Positions 32,969 through 35,336 of a DNA stretch of 35,336 bases are shown here, piece by piece. Numbering within the stretch: the stretch's first letter is position 1; each line of letters opens with the position of its first letter. Origin of the DNA: Bacteroidales bacterium (lineage in GTDB: Bacteria; Bacteroidota; Bacteroidia; Bacteroidales; UBA3663). The DNA lies in the NCBI GenBank assembly GCA_017548545.1, contig JAFYZW010000007.1, positions 1-35,336 on the forward strand, read 5' to 3'. The position numbers were made by a program, and so were the translations under genes. The notes under the pieces were generated by a model. That model saw only the letters and a program-made list of their open reading frames with translations. It was not told the DNA's origin and did no database searches.

Positions 32969-33643
32969 ATGAACCTACCAAATCAAACCAACGGCTCCAT
33001 AACTCTTCATGCAAGTCTCCCTTACCGAGAGATTCATCCGCCCAAGAACTATATATATTATAAGGTACGCGTGACAGGAGGCTTAGGCGGAGATGTCGAA
33101 GCAGATATCGTCAAACAGCGCGCCAACTGTATCAAGGTCCTTGCCAACCTGCTGCAGGTAAGCATCATGCATCAACACGTCGCACTCTATCTGGTACGCT
33201 TCGAAGGAGGAAATTCGGCCGACACGATACCTGCCCATGCAGAAGCCCTTGTTGCCATCCCCTCCGAAATGGATCAGGAGTTCAAGGACATCATGATCCA
33301 AGGTTCCTGCGCACTTCAGGCACAATATGGAGTGACCGATCCCGATGTAGAAGTGCTGCTCGACACCGCCGTTTGGCATGGAACCATCATAGACGAGCTA
33401 TCTACGCGTTGCCTCCTCGCCGATATCAACGCCATTCCAACAGGCCCACTTGAGATGCGCACCGACATCGTCGGCACTGCTATGACCAGCAACAGCATCG
33501 GCTGCGTCAAGATGAATCACACCGTCTCATGCTTCGAAATCACGAATGTCTGCCACAGCTTCAAGGATGATGACCTGAACCTTCTTGTTACCAAGATACG
33601 TCAGATATTGGAGGTTAGTGGGGCAGAAATAAAACGTCGTTAA
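32969..33643 (+). CDS. Stand-alone PepD-type lid/dimerisation domain protein
   Basis: This 224-residue protein aligns by eye, end to end, with the lid domain that is inserted in PepD (aminoacyl-histidine dipeptidase, M20/M28-like). YYKVRVTGGLGGDVEADIVK followed by QRANCIKVLANLL corresponds to the PepD segment GLKGGHSGGEIH...GNANKLL. LVRFEGGNSADTIPAHAEAL corresponds to FNGGTLRNAIPREA, and MTSNSIGCVKM to VETSLNVGVV. The catalytic zinc-binding domains on both sides are absent, and the lid His of GGHSGG is Asp here. The gene has its own strong promoter and a normal start and stop, so it is not an obvious fragment. It may pair with full-length PepD or bind peptide; no function is established. galM follows after 34 nt. 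Confidence 0.8.
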   Translation: MNLPNQTNGSITLHASLPYREIHPPKNYIYYKVRVTGGLGGDVEADIVKQRANCIKVLANLLQVSIMHQHVALYLVRFEGGNSADTIPAHAEALVAIPSEMDQEFKDIMIQGSCALQAQYGVTDPDVEVLLDTAVWHGTIIDELSTRCLLADINAIPTGPLEMRTDIVGTAMTSNSIGCVKMNHTVSCFEITNVCHSFKDDDLNLLVTKIRQILEVSGAEIKRR

Positions 33644-33677
33644 GAAATTGATAGGGATTGATAAAAAGATATAAATT

Positions 33678-34820
33678 ATGAACAATATGACAAAACTATC
33701 TTCTTCACTTCGTCTTCTCCTCACCAGCATCTGTTTGATGATGGGAACATCTTTCGCTTTTGCCCAAGGCGAAATCGAACTGGTGAAACTCCGTCATCCT
33801 ACCACAGGCATCGAAATGACGGCCATCAATTATGGTGCACGTGTTGTAAGCCTCACGCCCTTCGGCACCGATGTTGTGCTTGGATACGACCAGCTGGACC
33901 AATACGTCGAGACACGCCAAAACTTTGGAGCTGTCGTGGGTCGATACATCGGACGTATCATCGACGGCCATCTCGAGATTGATGGACACACTTACGAATT
34001 GCAGAAGCAAGGAAGCGGTGACTGCGGCCATGGCGGCAATCCCAACTTCGGTGCACGATATTGGAACATCACCGCTTTGACCGACACCACCGTAACGATG
34101 CGCTACGTCTCGCCCGACGGCGAAAACGGATTCCCAGGCGAACTCACTCTCGACGTGACCTACACCCTACTACCCAATGCCCTGCGTATCGACTACCAGG
34201 CCACGACCAGCAAGCCTACAGTTCTCAATCCCTGCAACCACTCGTTCTTCAACCTTTCGGGCGATTTGGGCTGTGACGTGCTCGACGAAGCGCTTTGGAT
34301 CGACAGCGACAGCATCGCCCTCTACGACGAGAACAAGCGTGTCTATGGTAAGCTCGGTGCCGTAGCCGACACGCCATTCGACTTCAATGAGCCCCGATCC
34401 ATTGGCTATCGCATTGACGACGACAACTTTCAGCTCGGCGTGACGGGCGGGTACGACCATTGTTATCAGCTCAACAACTATCTGCGTCATAAGCAGCACT
34501 CCTGCAGTAGAGGATGCTGCGACAACAAATGCAGCGACGAGGCATTGCTCCGCGCTCCAGTGGCATGGCTCCACGACAATGAAACTGGCCTCACCATGGA
34601 AGTCTATACCACAGAACCCGCCATGCAAATCTACACGGCCAATGGTCACAAGGGGAACTTGATAGGCAAGGAGGGTAAGCTCTACAACCGTCGCAATGCC
34701 ATCTGCTTCGAGACGATGCACTTCCCCGACTCTCCTAATCAGCCACACTGGCCCTCCACCCTGCTTCGTCCTGGCGAGACCTTCAGCAGCACTACGATTT
34801 ATAAATTCTACAAAGACTAA
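33678..34820 (+). CDS. galM: Secreted aldose 1-epimerase (galactose mutarotase) with Cys-rich insert
   Basis: This 380-residue protein has a signal peptide (cleavage after AFAQ, about residue 31) and a mutarotase domain: INYGARVVSLTPFGTDVVLG, NFGAVVGRYIGRI, CGHGGNPNFGARYW, the catalytic His in NPCNHSFFNLSGD, GGYDHCYQLN, the MEVYTTEPAMQIYTANG strand, and the catalytic Glu in AICFETMHFPDSPNQP. It interconverts alpha and beta anomers of galactose or glucose, here outside the cytoplasm. Unusual is an insert at about 270-292 with Cys276, Cys280, Cys281 and Cys285, a CX3CCX3C pattern. It probably shares the upstream promoter with the lid-domain gene, and the AEC gene begins at the very next base after its stop. 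Confidence 0.93.
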   Translation: MNNMTKLSSSLRLLLTSICLMMGTSFAFAQGEIELVKLRHPTTGIEMTAINYGARVVSLTPFGTDVVLGYDQLDQYVETRQNFGAVVGRYIGRIIDGHLEIDGHTYELQKQGSGDCGHGGNPNFGARYWNITALTDTTVTMRYVSPDGENGFPGELTLDVTYTLLPNALRIDYQATTSKPTVLNPCNHSFFNLSGDLGCDVLDEALWIDSDSIALYDENKRVYGKLGAVADTPFDFNEPRSIGYRIDDDNFQLGVTGGYDHCYQLNNYLRHKQHSCSRGCCDNKCSDEALLRAPVAWLHDNETGLTMEVYTTEPAMQIYTANGHKGNLIGKEGKLYNRRNAICFETMHFPDSPNQPHWPSTLLRPGETFSSTTIYKFYKD

Positions 34821-35336
34821 ATGGACATCAACGTGCTGCTCTCCCAGATGACTATCCTCTTCATGGTGGTCATCGCTGGATATATCTGCGGACGAACACG
34901 CCTCATGACGGCACCTCTGAGCAAAGGGTTGTCGGGCCTTATCGTCAACCTCACCTGTCCTTGTCTTGTGCTGGCCAGCACGATGGGAGAAGCGATGCCC
35001 GATCGACGTCTTATCATCCCTCTGCTCATCGTAGGCACAGCCACCTATGCTATACTTTTGCCCGTCAGTGCCTACCTGCCCCGTCTGTGGGGATGTCAGG
35101 ATCCCGAGCGTGGACTGCATAGCTTCATGCTCACCTTCGGCAACGTCGGCTTCATCGGATATCCTGTCGTGGCATCAGTCTTTGGACCGGAAGCTGTCTT
35201 CTATGCAGCCATCCTCAACGTTCCCAACACGATTGCAGTTTTCGTATGGGGCGCACGCTTCATCGCAGGTCGAGACGTGAGTGGCTCGCTTCTCAGCCGA
35301 CTTGTCACACCCGCCATGATCGGCACTTACCTCAGT
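34821..35336 (+). CDS. AEC-family transporter, N-terminal part
   Basis: The frame starts with ATG directly after the galM stop and is open to the window end (172 codons). It begins MDINVLLSQMTILFMVVIAG, YICGRTRLMTAP, and has SGLIVNLTCPCLVLASTMGE and FMLTFGNVGFIGYPVVASVF, the conserved helices of auxin-efflux-carrier (AEC) proteins. About five membrane helices are visible. Bacterial AEC members export or import organic acids such as malate; the substrate is unknown. The C-terminal half is outside the window. Confidence 0.88.
   Translation, partial: MDINVLLSQMTILFMVVIAGYICGRTRLMTAPLSKGLSGLIVNLTCPCLVLASTMGEAMPDRRLIIPLLIVGTATYAILLPVSAYLPRLWGCQDPERGLHSFMLTFGNVGFIGYPVVASVFGPEAVFYAAILNVPNTIAVFVWGARFIAGRDVSGSLLSRLVTPAMIGTYLS

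Noticed and set aside
34170..35120. 316-residue minus-strand open frame at the right end
   Set aside because: It is antisense to galM and the AEC gene, both of which have clear family motifs; no domain was recognised in it.

Overview
The window looks like chromosomal DNA of a Bacteroidales bacterium, most likely Prevotella-like. The evidence is repeated TTTG-N19/20-TAnnTTTG promoters, start codons without Shine-Dalgarno sequences, a glycogen debranching enzyme / GT4 / GH57 cluster of the kind found in Bacteroidetes, and close resemblance of the core proteins to that order. This assignment is inferred from protein and promoter style, not from a database search. No transposase, integrase, phage gene, CRISPR array or rRNA was seen.

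Layout. 1-5.5 kb (minus strand): the start of an FprA-type flavoprotein, a secreted SGNH hydrolase, a very large secreted GH2-type glycosidase with discoidin-like domains, and a lipoprotein cyclophilin. 5.6-8.4 kb (plus): a three-gene signalling unit made of a membrane sensor with PP2C phosphatase and RsbW-like kinase domains in one chain, a STAS antagonist and a coiled-coil AraC-type regulator. 8.5-14.4 kb: a PepSY-like secreted protein (plus), then on the minus strand rplS, the pta-ackA acetate operon, and a TetR-fabG-rluA operon. 14.6-19.4 kb (plus): a glycogen-type alpha-glucan operon whose GH57 member seems to have lost both catalytic residues. 19.5-22.7 kb: an HhH (ComEA-like) membrane protein, two tRNAs (Glu-CTC and His-GTG, minus), then yqeY, dtd and deoC. 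22.7-24 kb (minus): a MATE transporter. 24.6-31.9 kb (plus): asd, an intergenic array of palindromes, and an operon of etfB, etfA, a previously uncalled 57-residue membrane protein, an acyl-CoA dehydrogenase and an AspT/YidE-type transporter. 31.9-35.3 kb: an aldose-1-epimerase-like gene (minus), a stand-alone PepD lid-domain protein, a secreted galactose mutarotase and the start of an AEC transporter.

How the genes work together. Pta-AckA converts acetyl-CoA to acetate with ATP formation. EtfAB carries electrons for the acyl-CoA dehydrogenase. The debranching enzyme and GT4 glycosyltransferase act on storage glucan. The sensor/phosphatase/kinase, STAS and AraC genes form a plausible partner-switching circuit that ends in a DNA-binding protein rather than a sigma factor.

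Most unusual observations. (1) Between asd and etfB lie ten units centred on GGCC at an exact 42-bp period, seven of them carrying versions of CCAATCTTGGCCAAGATTGG. Spacer sequences vary but their lengths do not; 42 bp is both four helical turns and 14 codons. (2) A 224-residue protein with its own promoter aligns with only the lid/dimerisation domain of the PepD dipeptidase. (3) The GH57 protein has Gly and Asn where the nucleophile Glu and the acid/base Asp are expected. (4) Pyrimidine-rich, roughly 10-nt repeats (CCCTCTTAAC-like) lie on the sense strand just before several start codons.
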